From: JBBQLG01 sp964251665
Lineage (GTDB): Bacteria; Bacteroidota; Bacteroidia; Cytophagales; Spirosomataceae
Reading direction: 5' to 3'
Assembly: GCA_964251665.1 (NCBI GenBank)
Contig: CAXUKO010000012.1
Location: forward strand, 62,001-126,000
DNA: 64,000 nt
In this document: positions 14,818 to 23,558 of the stretch, in pieces
Layout of the letters: each line of letters begins with the position of its first letter
How positions within the stretch are numbered: the first letter of the stretch is position 1
Notes under the pieces: model-generated
Seen by the model: only the letters and a program-made list of their open reading frames with translations
What the model was told of the DNA's origin: nothing
The model's database searches: none
Translations under genes and position numbers: made by a program

Positions 14818-16338
14818 TTATTTCCTCGTCGTGATCTTAAACACCGTGGCCATTTCATCGGGCACCTGTGTGGGAGCGGTGATTGCCAGACCAGCGTCGG
14901 CCAGTTCCCACTTAAGTTTGTCTTTCGTGCCCAGCAAGGTGATACTCTTTATAGCTACCGGTGTTTTCAACTGATCTTTGGCAAACGACGCAAGCTGGAT
15001 TTTCTGACCCGGCTCCGGCTTGCCCAGCATTGTTGCGTAAATCACATTGCCCTTTGTGGTAAAGCGAATGTCTTTGGCCGAATACTTGATTTTAGCGAAT
15101 TGCTGGTGATTATCAAAACTCCCTTCCGGCTCTTTGGTTGGCCCTTCGCCGTAGGTGTACCACGACCGGGTGGCGTAAATAGACTCCCCGTTGGTATCCA
15201 GCCATTTCCCGATTTTAAGTAAGGCGTCTTTCTGCTCCGCCGGAATCGTGCCGTCGGCTTTGGGCGAAATATTGAGCAGCAGCACCCCGTTTTTGCTCAC
15301 AATATCGATTAGTATGTGCAACAGATCCGCAGTAGGCTTGTACCGCATATCCGTCGTGTACGACCAGCTGTCCGTACTGATGGTTTCGTCGGTCATCCAG
15401 GCTGTAGTGTCCAGGCGGTTCTTGCGGGATTTTTCCAGATCATCGACGCTCACCGACAGCGGCAGGTCGTTCTGTTTCCGCACAATAACCACCTCCTGCT
15501 TTTTTCTGGCAGCCTCGTTCAGGTAGTAGGCACAGAATTTTTGCCGGTACGCTTCCGGGATCTGATCCAGCCACGAATCGAACCAGATGATGTCCGGGCT
15601 GTAACCGTCGATTACTTCTTTCAGCTTGCCAAACCAGATTGTTTCGAGCCACTCGTTTTCGGGCACGTACCCATACAGCAGCCGCAGTTTCGGATCGGTC
15701 GAGGTGGGCGGCATCCCCTGAATGAACGGATAATGGCTATTCTCAAACTTTTTTTCGTCCGGTTTGTCGGCATAGCGCTGTAGCTGCCGCTCGTGGTGAA
15801 AGGTAGTGATGAGCTTCATGTTCCGCCCCTTAATCGCCTTGGCCAGTTCGCCGGTTACGTCGCGTTTGGGACCCATATCTTTCGCATTCCAGGGCGTTGC
15901 TTTGCTGGCCCACATCGAAAACCCATCGTGGTGTTCGGCCACCGGACCGGCAAAGCGGGCACCGGCTTTCTTAAACAAATCGGCCCATTCGTTGGGGTCG
16001 AAGTACTCGGCTTTGAACATCGGTATGAAATCGTGGTAGCCAAATTTGCTCGGATGGCCGTACGTTTCCAGATGGTGTTTGTACTCCTTAGTGCCCTCGA
16101 AGTGCATCCAGCGCGGGTACCACTCGTAGGCGTAGGCCGGTACCGAATACACGCCCCAGTGGAAATAGATGCCAAATTTGGCGTCTTTAAACCATTCCGG
16201 CGCTTCGGTATGCCTTGCCAGCGAGGCCCAGTCTTCCGTGTAAGGGGCTGGTTTAGCGGCCTGCCCGTAGGTAGTCTGGACGAGACTGCCCAGCAGAAAC
16301 AGAGCGATGCATGTCCGGGTGATCGAGATGCGCTTCAT
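14818..16338 (-). CDS. Secreted alpha-L-fucosidase, GH29
   Basis: 506 residues with signal peptide MKRISITRTCIALFLLGSLVQTTYG (start at 16338; the longer frame precedes the signal). Family GH29 removes terminal alpha-L-fucose from glycans by a retaining mechanism. Seen: EWFKDAKFGIYFHWGVYSVPAY, the EHHDGFSMW motif, and the nucleophile region IIWFDSWLD with Asp254, followed by LLLNISPKADGTIP. The acid/base is less conserved in the family and I do not assign it. First gene of a fucosidase-SDR-dehydrogenase set, divergent from an AraC regulator; the 182-bp spacer at 16339-16520 should hold both promoters, though I see no clear operator in it. Confidence 0.92.
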   Translation of the reverse strand: MKRISITRTCIALFLLGSLVQTTYGQAAKPAPYTEDWASLARHTEAPEWFKDAKFGIYFHWGVYSVPAYAYEWYPRWMHFEGTKEYKHHLETYGHPSKFGYHDFIPMFKAEYFDPNEWADLFKKAGARFAGPVAEHHDGFSMWASKATPWNAKDMGPKRDVTGELAKAIKGRNMKLITTFHHERQLQRYADKPDEKKFENSHYPFIQGMPPTSTDPKLRLLYGYVPENEWLETIWFGKLKEVIDGYSPDIIWFDSWLDQIPEAYRQKFCAYYLNEAARKKQEVVIVRKQNDLPLSVSVDDLEKSRKNRLDTTAWMTDETISTDSWSYTTDMRYKPTADLLHILIDIVSKNGVLLLNISPKADGTIPAEQKDALLKIGKWLDTNGESIYATRSWYTYGEGPTKEPEGSFDNHQQFAKIKYSAKDIRFTTKGNVIYATMLGKPEPGQKIQLASFAKDQLKTPVAIKSITLLGTKDKLKWELADAGLAITAPTQVPDEMATVFKITTRK

Positions 16339-16520
16339 AGTGAACAGGTTAGCAGGGTATAGAAATGGCCATAACAGAGAACAAAGACACAATTTCAGAA
16401 TTGAACAATGCAAAGGAATAGTATTTACAAATACAGATTAGTTATAGAATTATCCAACCAGTAAGAGATATTCACCCTGATTGGCAGAAAGTGGTATATT
16501 TCCTGAATACTTTTTTCAGT

Positions 16521-17399
16521 ATGAAACCGCACCTGCTCAAAGTTCCAACCGAACCGTCCCACTCCTTCAGCCTGCGCCGGGACCGGATTCCGAACATTAA
16601 TAACCGCTGGCATTACCATGCCGAAGTGGAGCTGATCGAGTTTCACCGGGGCATGGGTACGCAGTTTGTCGGCGACAACATCCGGCGATTCGGGCCGGGC
16701 GATGTTGTGCTGGTCGGCACGAACCTGCCCCACTACTGGCGTTTCGATGAAGGCACGCTCACCGACGAGCCGGACGCCGGGCCGTATTCGACGGTTATTC
16801 ATTTTCTGGAAAACTTCTGGGGCGACCGCTTTTTGAGTCTGCCCGAAAATAAGCCGCTGAAAGGGGTGCTGGAGAAAGCCCGGAGCGGTCTGCTACTGAC
16901 GGGTGCCCTGCGAAGCTGCGTAGCCGGGACCATGCACACGCTGCGCCACAGCGAAGGCCCGCACCGGATTATGGCCCTGATGGACTGCCTGCTGGCCATT
17001 GCGCAATCGGACGAGTCGATTGTGCTCTCGTCCATTGGGTTTCAATACGATTTGTCGGACTCCGAAAACGAGCGGATCAACGCCATTTACGACTATACGC
17101 TGAACCACTTCAGTCAGCGCATTACCTTAGACGAGATCGCGTCCGTGGCGCGGTTAGTACCCAACTCGTTCTGCCGGTATTTCAAGTCCCGAACGGGCAA
17201 AACGTACTCTCAATTCCTGCTGGAAATCCGGGTTGGAGCCGCCTGCAAACTCCTGATCGAGAACCGGCTGGGTATCAAGCAAATCTGCTTCGACAGTGGC
17301 TTTAACAACGCCAGCTGTTTCCACCAGAAATTCAAGGCCATTACCGGAAAAAGTCCCCAAACCTACCAGCGCACCTACGCCAACCGGATGACCCATTGA
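16521..17399 (+). CDS. AraC-family regulator of the fucosidase gene set
   Basis: 292 residues from MKPHLLKVPTEPSHSF (16521); an upstream Met at 16491 adds ten unlikely residues. The N-terminal cupin-like sensor carries RWHYHAEVELIEFHRG and GPGDVVLVGTNLPHYW. The C-terminal AraC domain has two helix-turn-helix units (ITLDEIASVARLVPNSFCRYFK and IKQICFDSGFNNASCFHQKFK) ending in GKSPQTYQRTY. Divergent placement next to the GH29 gene suggests that it senses fucose or a fucoside and controls that set (inference). Confidence 0.9.
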   Translation: MKPHLLKVPTEPSHSFSLRRDRIPNINNRWHYHAEVELIEFHRGMGTQFVGDNIRRFGPGDVVLVGTNLPHYWRFDEGTLTDEPDAGPYSTVIHFLENFWGDRFLSLPENKPLKGVLEKARSGLLLTGALRSCVAGTMHTLRHSEGPHRIMALMDCLLAIAQSDESIVLSSIGFQYDLSDSENERINAIYDYTLNHFSQRITLDEIASVARLVPNSFCRYFKSRTGKTYSQFLLEIRVGAACKLLIENRLGIKQICFDSGFNNASCFHQKFKAITGKSPQTYQRTYANRMTH

Positions 17400-17514
17400 C
17401 TCGTTCAGTCAACCACGAAAATCATGTTTACGCTTGAACCGAATACTCTTTTTTTAAAACCTCCCCTGCTTTCAGCTGTTTTCCAGGAGATAATTCCTAA
17501 AAAACGAAACAGCC

Positions 17515-17703
17515 ATGAAGACAATCAGATGGTATTCGCCCGGGGGCGAAGGAGATCAGGGAGCAGCCAGTGCCAATGACAGAGAGTCTATTCTTCGTCA
17601 GGAAGGCCCCCACGAACCAGGGGATACGCCTTTAGAGGATCAGGAAGAACTGCCCGGCGGCTTTATTCATGGGCATGTCGACCAGGGTGAGGACGAGGAC
17701 TAA
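17515..17703 (+). CDS. Small acidic hypothetical protein
   Basis: 62 residues, MKTIRWYSPGGEGDQGAASA to the tail DQGEDED. It is polar, acidic and glycine-rich, with no membrane segment, probably disordered. It stands alone between the AraC gene and a hairpin at 17753-17784, which supports a real single-gene unit. No family recognised. Confidence 0.55.
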   Translation: MKTIRWYSPGGEGDQGAASANDRESILRQEGPHEPGDTPLEDQEELPGGFIHGHVDQGEDED

Positions 17704-17752
17704 GCCGACAAGTTCGGGCGCAAAGCCATTCGTACGTGTCTAATTCAGACAG

Positions 17753-17784
17753 ACAGCCTGATCTACTTCGGTAAGTCAGGCTGT
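17753..17784. terminator. Possible weak terminator hairpin
   Basis: Nine-base perfect arms (17753-17761 and 17776-17784, ACAGCCTGA with TCAGGCTGT) around 14 bases, between the small acidic gene and the convergent FAD monooxygenase. No real T tract follows, so termination strength is doubtful. Confidence 0.45.
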
Positions 17785-17867
17785 ACTGTTTGAGACGTCG
17801 GTGGCTTTTGTGTTTTATGACCTCCAATGGTGCCCCACTATCAGTCTTTTTAATTTCCCGGCACGCT

Positions 17868-19001
17868 CTAAATCGGCGCACCCAGAGCACCCAGCGTTTT
17901 ACCCATCAGGGCACCCATATTAGCCCCTTCGGGAAGCTGCCCCTGCCACTCCAGTTGTTCCCACTCGCCGAGGGTGTTCGACGCATCGACCACCATTTTG
18001 CAGCGGTCGTACCGGCGGCTCATAAACGCATCCAGCACCGTTGGCAATGCGTTGCCGGACTGAATCAACTCACCCAGCACCACGGCATCCTCAATGGCCA
18101 GCCCGGCCCCCTGCCCCAACTGCGGAATGGTGGCATGAACGGCATCGCCGATGAGCAGTACCCGGTTTTTGTACCACGGAGCCGGCAGCAGCAGCGTTTC
18201 GAGCGGACGGTAGATCACGCCTTTCGGATCGGTTATCTGGTCGACAACGGCGCGTACCATCGGTGCTTCGTACTCCGCCACTAAGGCTTTCAGGCGGGGG
18301 ACCAATTCCATTTCGGGTATTTTCGGGTCTTCGCCTTCGGCCGATACGACGAACATGTACATGCTGTCGGCGGTCATAGGAATCAGGCCCACCTTACTTT
18401 GCTTACCGAGAAAAATGTAGCCGGTATCGAGGTCGGCGGGCCGGGGAAAGGCATATCGCCAAACCGACTGCCCGGTATAACGCGGTTTATAATCGCCCAG
18501 CACCAACCCGCGCAATTTGGAGTACACGCCGTCCGATCCTACCACCAGGTCATAGCGTTCTGTGCTGCCGTCGCTAAACGTAACGGTCACTGCATCGGGG
18601 GCATTGTCGAGCGCAGTCACCGTAACGCCCATCCGAATGCGCACGCCATTGGCAATGGCTCCGTTGTGCAGCACCTGATGCAGAATCCGGCGCGAAATAC
18701 CGTTGTGAACAGGCAAGCGGCCCATGGGGGGCGTACCGACCTGGGCAACCTGAAAGCCGGTACTGGTACACATTTTTACGGGACCGTAGGGCGATCCACG
18801 TTCCATACAGCCGTCAGCAAGCCCCAGCACGTCCAGCGCCCGGAGCGCATTGGAGGGCTGAATGATGCCGACGCCATAGACGTTAAATTCCGGCTGGAGT
18901 TCGATAACCTCCGCGTCGATGCCTGCCTGCCGCAGCGCAATGCCCGCCGATAAGCCGCCAATACCGCCCCCGACCACTAAGGCTTTTCTGATTGATGTCA
19001 T
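17868..19001 (-). CDS. FAD-dependent aromatic monooxygenase (class A)
   Basis: 377 residues. The single-component flavoprotein hydroxylases (salicylate and p-hydroxybenzoate hydroxylase group) add one oxygen to a phenolic ring using NAD(P)H. Seen: the FAD-binding GGGIGGLSAG at residues 11-20, the GSDGVYSKLR motif (DG type) that binds FAD and NAD(P)H, and LIGDAVHATIPQLGQGAGLAIEDA, the GD motif. No membrane segment. It is the last gene of the minus-strand run that includes an extradiol dioxygenase and an FAH hydrolase, so ring hydroxylation before cleavage is a plausible job (inference). Substrate unknown. Confidence 0.9.
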   Translation of the reverse strand: MTSIRKALVVGGGIGGLSAGIALRQAGIDAEVIELQPEFNVYGVGIIQPSNALRALDVLGLADGCMERGSPYGPVKMCTSTGFQVAQVGTPPMGRLPVHNGISRRILHQVLHNGAIANGVRIRMGVTVTALDNAPDAVTVTFSDGSTERYDLVVGSDGVYSKLRGLVLGDYKPRYTGQSVWRYAFPRPADLDTGYIFLGKQSKVGLIPMTADSMYMFVVSAEGEDPKIPEMELVPRLKALVAEYEAPMVRAVVDQITDPKGVIYRPLETLLLPAPWYKNRVLLIGDAVHATIPQLGQGAGLAIEDAVVLGELIQSGNALPTVLDAFMSRRYDRCKMVVDASNTLGEWEQLEWQGQLPEGANMGALMGKTLGALGAPI

Positions 19002-19004
19002 GAT

Positions 19005-19207
19005 TTGATTGGTTATTGGTCGATTGGTTGACTGGTTAATTGGTTATTGGATGAATGGTTGACTGGTTAATGGTTGATTGGTTAATTGGTTATTGGATGA
19101 ATGGTGGGTGGGTATGACCTACATTACTGGCTAACCAATCCACCAATTAACTAATCAACCATTAACCAATCGACCAATACCCAATTAACTAATCAACCAT
19201 TAACTAA
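19005..19207. repeat. Low-complexity TTGGTTGA-type inverted repeat cluster, copy 1
   Basis: The left half (to about 19110) is made of repeated TTGGTTGACTGGTTAA-like octamers; the right half (from about 19130) holds the reverse complement, AACCAATCAACCATTAA-like units. The whole gap between the monooxygenase and cyclase genes is this element. A second cluster of the same kind lies at 23395-23558 within the same gene run. Confidence 0.8.
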
Positions 19208-19966
19208 TTAACCAAAAATGGCTACAGCCCGGCACCAGCCCGCGCTGCCGCCTTTGATTTTTGCCGGAAAACAACTTACGGTAAAGCCAAACGGGGGCAA
19301 CTGATCCAGGTTAGCCAGTTTCTCGATCTGGCAGTATTCCTTCTCGCGCCCCACGTAATGCGCAGCCCAAATCACCCCGGGACGTGGATTTTTAACGTAA
19401 TCCTCCGCCTGAATATGGAGCGGAATATCCCAGCCCCATCCGTCGGTTCCCATCACTTTAATCCCCTGATCAATCAGCCAATGGGTCGCTTCAGCAGACG
19501 CACCGACGTGTATTTTCACAAAATCGTCGTCGTGCAGGCGTTTATCGGCGTCGCACCGAATCAGGACAATATCGAACGGCTTGAGGGTGTAGTTGATGGC
19601 TGCGAGCTTTTCTTTCAGGTCATCCGATGAAAAACAATAGCCATCGGGTTTATCGGTAAAATCAAGCACCACGCCGTCGTGAAAAAACCAGTCAAGCGGC
19701 ATCTCCTCAATGGTGCGCGACGGTTTGCCCTCGCTGGTGGGGAAATAGTGCCAGGGCGCGTCGATGTGCGTACCGGCATGACCGGTCAGGTAGAGAAACT
19801 CCCCGGCAGGGCCGTTGCCTTCCAGGAAAACGTCTGCTGAAGCCCCGCCAAACAGTTTGGAACCCATCTTTTTCGCTCCTTCTTTGTGGTCTTCGTAATC
19901 AATTTTGGTCGGTAGCGGCTCTTTGATGTCCGATGAGATCGTCACCGATAAGTCAATGATTTTCAT
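19208..19966 (-). CDS. Cyclase-family metal-dependent hydrolase (PF04199)
   Basis: 252 residues from MKIIDLSVTISSDIKEP (19966); the longer frame upstream has no family sequence. The family signature HAGTHIDAPWH is present at residues 63-73, with His63, His67, Asp69 and His73 as likely metal ligands, as in kynurenine formamidase and isatin hydrolase. Family members hydrolyse amides, lactones or related ring systems. Later motifs: GTDGWGWDIPL and GFTVSCFPAKIKGGSAGWCRAVAIF. It is cytoplasmic and lies between the monooxygenase and ABM genes, which fits an aromatic or lactone intermediate; the exact substrate cannot be told. Confidence 0.88.
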   Translation of the reverse strand: MKIIDLSVTISSDIKEPLPTKIDYEDHKEGAKKMGSKLFGGASADVFLEGNGPAGEFLYLTGHAGTHIDAPWHYFPTSEGKPSRTIEEMPLDWFFHDGVVLDFTDKPDGYCFSSDDLKEKLAAINYTLKPFDIVLIRCDADKRLHDDDFVKIHVGASAEATHWLIDQGIKVMGTDGWGWDIPLHIQAEDYVKNPRPGVIWAAHYVGREKEYCQIEKLANLDQLPPFGFTVSCFPAKIKGGSAGWCRAVAIFG

Positions 19967-19990
19967 ATAGAATTGGGTTTTAAGGATTTC

Positions 19991-20041
19991 GACACAGAGC
20001 GGCACGGAGAAGAGTTTTAAGTCTTTGTGCCGCTCTGTGTC
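19991..20041. repeat. 15-bp perfect inverted repeat between ABM and cyclase genes
   Basis: GACACAGAGCGGCAC at 19991-20005 pairs with 20027-20041, overlapping the stop of the ABM gene. It may be a processing or attenuation hairpin, or another small dispersed repeat. Confidence 0.6.
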
Positions 20042-20351
20042 ATAACTTTTCAATACGTTCGAAATGATCAACGACGGGTGGGCTGGCAAAAAACGGTCCG
20101 ATGATAGCCCGCCAATCCTGAAATAGAGCCGATTGCCGAAAGCCGACGGTATGGTCTTCCAGCGTCTGCCAGCGAATGAGCAATAGGTACCGGATCGCCG
20201 GACCGGTCTCCGGCGTTTCGATGCCCCGGTGCAGGTTCAGGTCAATGAACCCGCTGGCCTGGCTGATCACAGCTTTGGCATGGGGGAACTGCTGGTCAAA
20301 CTCGGCCTGCCGACCGGGTTGAACGGTGATGAGGGCGTGTTCGAGTATCAT
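20040..20351 (-). CDS. ABM-domain (antibiotic biosynthesis monooxygenase-like) protein
   Basis: 103 residues, MILEHALITVQPGRQAEFDQ then ASGFIDLNLHRGIE, YLLLIRWQTLEDHTVGFRQS and FQDWRAIIGPFF, the ferredoxin-like ABM fold (PF03992). Such small proteins oxidise quinols or degrade haem, or act as accessory proteins in aromatic pathways. Its start overlaps the FAH stop by four bases (ATGA), so the two are made together. A catalytic role here is inference. Confidence 0.8.
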   Translation of the reverse strand: MILEHALITVQPGRQAEFDQQFPHAKAVISQASGFIDLNLHRGIETPETGPAIRYLLLIRWQTLEDHTVGFRQSALFQDWRAIIGPFFASPPVVDHFERIEKL

Positions 20352-21310
20352 ACGACGGTGTTCTTTAAAACCCCGATCCCCTCAATTTCCAACTCGATTA
20401 CGTCGCCGGGTTCGAGGGGCCGGTGGACGGTAAAGTTATTTTCGATCAGGCTACCCCAACCCACTGTTCCTGACCCTAATATGTCACCCGGCATCAGGTT
20501 CACGCCGTTTTCCGAAGCGCGTTCAATCATCTGTTCAAAATTATAGAACACCGTTTTGTAGTTCCCCTCGCAAATGGTTACGCCGTTGATGCGGCTTTGC
20601 ATGTTCAGGTCGAACCGCTCTTTTGGGCCCGTTGGGAAACGGAGCGGTTCGGGAAAGTCGGCTTCGGTAATGGTGCAACGGTATAACTCAAACTCATCAG
20701 CCGTAACGATGCATGGGCCGATAGCATTGGCAAAATCCTTGCCTTTGCACGGCCCCAGCGGTGCTTCCATCTCGCGCTTTTGAATAGCCCGCGCTGTCCA
20801 GTCGTTGAAAATAGTATAGCCAAAAATATAGGGGCGGGCCTCCCCGGCTTTAATGTCGCTGCCTTTTTTGCCAATAATACAGGCTATCTCCAACTCAATG
20901 TCCAGCTTGATTTCGGTGGCGGGGCGCTTAATGTCGTCCCCCGGCCCATAAATAGCCTGGTGGTTAGTGAAGTAGAAAATAGGCATTTCGTACCAGGCTT
21001 TGGCGATGCTGTGGCCAAACGACCGCGACGCATTGAGCATGTGCTGCTCAAAGCCGATGTAATCCCGAAAACTGCGCGGATTGGGTAGGGGAGCCAACAG
21101 CTGAACGGCATCCAGCGCGTACGTCGGTTCAGCATCCAGCCAGTTATTTTCCTGAATAAGCGCCACATATCGTTCGTAGTCGTCGATGAAGCTGAGCATA
21201 TCGGCCGGTAACACGCCGTTGCTCAGCGCGTGCATGTCCACTACGCCGTTCTGCGTTAGCCAGCCCGCGCGGGTTTGATTATCTGATGGTTGAAAGGTTA
21301 CGAGTTTCAT
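20348..21310 (-). CDS. Fumarylacetoacetate hydrolase family protein
   Basis: 320 residues. FAH-family enzymes cleave or decarboxylate diketo acids with a divalent metal. Seen: the catalytic core KLDIELEIACIIGKKG with the acidic metal ligands, PYIFGYTIFNDWTARAIQ, GPCKGKDFANAIGPCIVT and LMPGDILGSGTVGWG. It ends in the usual LEPGDVIELEIEGIG. In aromatic catabolism such enzymes act on ring-cleavage products; in L-fucose oxidation a relative cleaves 2,4-diketo-3-deoxy-L-fuconate. Both fit this neighbourhood. Translationally coupled with the ABM gene; the SDR lies 33 bp upstream. Confidence 0.9.
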   Translation of the reverse strand: MKLVTFQPSDNQTRAGWLTQNGVVDMHALSNGVLPADMLSFIDDYERYVALIQENNWLDAEPTYALDAVQLLAPLPNPRSFRDYIGFEQHMLNASRSFGHSIAKAWYEMPIFYFTNHQAIYGPGDDIKRPATEIKLDIELEIACIIGKKGSDIKAGEARPYIFGYTIFNDWTARAIQKREMEAPLGPCKGKDFANAIGPCIVTADEFELYRCTITEADFPEPLRFPTGPKERFDLNMQSRINGVTICEGNYKTVFYNFEQMIERASENGVNLMPGDILGSGTVGWGSLIENNFTVHRPLEPGDVIELEIEGIGVLKNTVV

Positions 21311-21343
21311 CTACTGGTTGGGGCTGTTTAGCTTCGTTTAAAA

Positions 21344-22099
21344 TCACCGCAACGGCCTTCCGCCGTCGACCGGAATAATGCTGCCCGTGGTGAAGGTCAG
21401 CGTTGTGGTCAGGGCCAGTACCGCATTGGCCACATCATCACCCGTGGCCAGTCGGCCCATCGGCGTTGCGTCAACCTGCGTCTGTAAATAAGCGGGGTCA
21501 ACGCGGTTAGCGTATTCGCCCATGACCCAGCCCGGCGACACCGAAACGACCCGAATCTGCGGAGCCAGTGCCCGGGCCAACGACCGGGTCAGGCTGTCGA
21601 TGGCGGCTTTGGAAGCACAATAGGCCACGTTGCTGCCGATACCCGTTTGTCCGGCCACCGATGAGATATTCACGACCAATCCGTTGCCACTCGCCAGCAA
21701 CAAGGTTTTACAGGCCCGAATCATGGCAAAACTCCCGCGCCAGTTGGTCTGAAAAATCTGGTCGATCCATTCGTCCGTCAGGCCATCCAGATCGTCGTGC
21801 GCTACGGGCGTTGTAATGCCCGCGTTGTTCACCAGTATGTCTAACCGTCCGTAGCGTTCGGCAACAATACCGGCCAGCCTGCTCAGTGATTCAGTATCCG
21901 TCACTGACGCCTGGACGATTGCATGGCTAGTGCCGGGAAGCGTCTGTAGCAGCGCATCGGCTTTAACGACATCACGGTTGTAGGTTATTACGACGGTTGC
22001 CCCGGCCCCGGCCAGCGTCCGGCTGATGGCCGAGCCAATGCCGCCCGCACCACCCGTAACCAGGGCTAAGTTGCCGGTCAGCACGTTAGGCTGGCTCAT
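21344..22099 (-). CDS. SDR family oxidoreductase (FabG-like)
   Basis: 251 residues from MSQPNVLTGNLALVTGG (22099), overlapping the end of the HisD-like gene by 14 bp. Motifs: TGGAGGIGSA for NAD(P), NNAG, catalytic Ser in NISSVAG, and the YCASK tetrad with Tyr and Lys both present, then ALAPQIRVVSVSPGWV. Cytoplasmic. It could oxidise or reduce a keto or hydroxy intermediate of the neighbouring pathway; the sequence does not name the substrate. Confidence 0.9.
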   Translation of the reverse strand: MSQPNVLTGNLALVTGGAGGIGSAISRTLAGAGATVVITYNRDVVKADALLQTLPGTSHAIVQASVTDTESLSRLAGIVAERYGRLDILVNNAGITTPVAHDDLDGLTDEWIDQIFQTNWRGSFAMIRACKTLLLASGNGLVVNISSVAGQTGIGSNVAYCASKAAIDSLTRSLARALAPQIRVVSVSPGWVMGEYANRVDPAYLQTQVDATPMGRLATGDDVANAVLALTTTLTFTTGSIIPVDGGRPLR

Positions 22100-23390
22100 G
22101 CTGTGCCAGTTCACGCTGTCCGTATCGTTCTACCCGTAAATCGGCCTGAGCTTTGTGGCCCCAGAAGTTTTCAATGGCACACAGCCGCGAGCAGTATTCG
22201 CCGATCATCGCACTGGCCTCCGGGGTCCTGATTTCCTGATACGTGCAGGTTTTCAGGAACTTACCGACCCACAAGCCGCCTGTATAACGGGCTGCTTCCC
22301 GGGTAGGCAGCGTATGGTTGGTGCCTATCACCTTATCGCCGTAGGCCACGTTGGTTTTCTCGCCCAGAAATAAGCCGCCGTAATTGGTCATCCGGTCCAG
22401 GAACAGGCGGGGGTTTTCGGTCATGACCTGTACGTGTTCGGAAGCAATGCGGTCGGCTTCGGCAATCAACTCATCGACCGTATCGACCAGGATAACCTGC
22501 CCGTAGTCGCGCCAGGCTACACTCGCTACGTCGGCGGTGGGCAGGGTTTGAAGCTGACGCTCGATCTCGGCCTGAATACCGTAGGCTATGGCCGGGCTGC
22601 TGGTGAGCAGAATAGCGGGTGAGGTTGGCCCATGTTCCGCCTGTCCGAGCAAATCGGTGGCGCAGGTTCTGACATCGCAGGTATCATCAGCGATGACTAA
22701 CGTTTCGGTTGGACCGGCAAACAGGTCGATGCCCACTTTACCGTAAAGCTGGCGTTTGGCTTCGGCCACGTAGGCATTGCCCGGCCCCACCAGCATATCG
22801 ACCGAATCGACGGTTTCAGTGCCGAGGGCCATCATCGCTACCGCCTGAACACCGCCCAGTAAATAGATCTCGTCGGCACCGGCCATGGCCATGGCCGCTA
22901 CCGTTGCCGCCGGAATCTGACCATTTATGGGTGGCGTGCACGCAATGACGCGTTTTACACCCGCCACCTTAGCCGTCAGCACGCTCATATGGGCGGAGGC
23001 AACCATCGGATAACGGCCGCCCGGCACGTAGCACCCAACACTGTTGACCGGAATGTTCTTGTGTCCCAGAAATACGCCCGGCAACGTTTCAACCTCCACA
23101 TCCCGAATGGACTCGCGCTGTATTTGCGCGAAATTGCGGATCTGCGTTTGCGCAAACGTGATATCGTCAATCACCTGCTGCGGCAATCCGGCAACAATGG
23201 TCTCGATTTCCTTTTTCGACAACCGGAAACTGGCGGGCGACCACTTGTCCAAGCGTTCCGACAGGGCACGGACAGCCACATCGCCCCCGGCGCGAACGTC
23301 GGTCAGCATCTGCTCTACCGTAGCCCGTACCTGGGCGTCGGCCTCCCCCGATTCGGCATACGTAATGCCTTTTTTTATCTGTTGTATCAT
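22086..23390 (-). CDS. Histidinol dehydrogenase-like NAD-dependent dehydrogenase, catabolic context
   Basis: 434 residues, full length for the HisD family, which oxidises an alcohol to an acid in two NAD steps. Seen: GGRYPMVASAHMSVLTAKVA, VGPGNAYVAEAKRQL, GPTETLVIADD, the zinc-site segment GQAEHGPTSPAIL, and later TNHTLPTREAARYTGGL. No other his gene is in view, and the neighbours are aromatic or sugar catabolism genes, so it is more likely a paralog such as those that oxidise sulfopropanediol or other small alcohols than a histidine biosynthetic enzyme (inference). It overlaps the following SDR. Confidence 0.85.
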   Translation of the reverse strand: MIQQIKKGITYAESGEADAQVRATVEQMLTDVRAGGDVAVRALSERLDKWSPASFRLSKKEIETIVAGLPQQVIDDITFAQTQIRNFAQIQRESIRDVEVETLPGVFLGHKNIPVNSVGCYVPGGRYPMVASAHMSVLTAKVAGVKRVIACTPPINGQIPAATVAAMAMAGADEIYLLGGVQAVAMMALGTETVDSVDMLVGPGNAYVAEAKRQLYGKVGIDLFAGPTETLVIADDTCDVRTCATDLLGQAEHGPTSPAILLTSSPAIAYGIQAEIERQLQTLPTADVASVAWRDYGQVILVDTVDELIAEADRIASEHVQVMTENPRLFLDRMTNYGGLFLGEKTNVAYGDKVIGTNHTLPTREAARYTGGLWVGKFLKTCTYQEIRTPEASAMIGEYCSRLCAIENFWGHKAQADLRVERYGQRELAQHEPA

Positions 23391-23394
23391 TGGT

Positions 23395-23558
23395 TGGGGA
23401 TTGGTTGACTGGTTGACTGGTTGATTCGTTGAGTGGTTGACTGGTTAATTGGTGGATTAGGGAATTGGTGGACTGGGTGATTGGGGAGGTTCAAAACAGT
23501 CAGCCAATGGCCCAATTAACCAGTCAACCAATCAACCAATAACGAATCAACCAATTAA
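23395..23558. repeat. Low-complexity TTGGTTGA-type inverted repeat cluster, copy 2
   Basis: GGTTGACT-like units on the left (to about 23480) and their reverse complements (AACCAGTCAACCAATCAA) on the right, reaching a few codons into the 3' end of the alpha/beta hydrolase gene. Same kind as 19005-19207. Confidence 0.8.

Noticed and set aside
19005..19207. CRISPR array
   Set aside because: The units are short, contiguous and inverted around a centre, with no spacers, and no cas gene is present.
22086..23390. Reading the HisD-like gene as histidine biosynthesis
   Set aside because: No other his genes are near and the overlap with an SDR points to catabolism; kept as HisD-like only.
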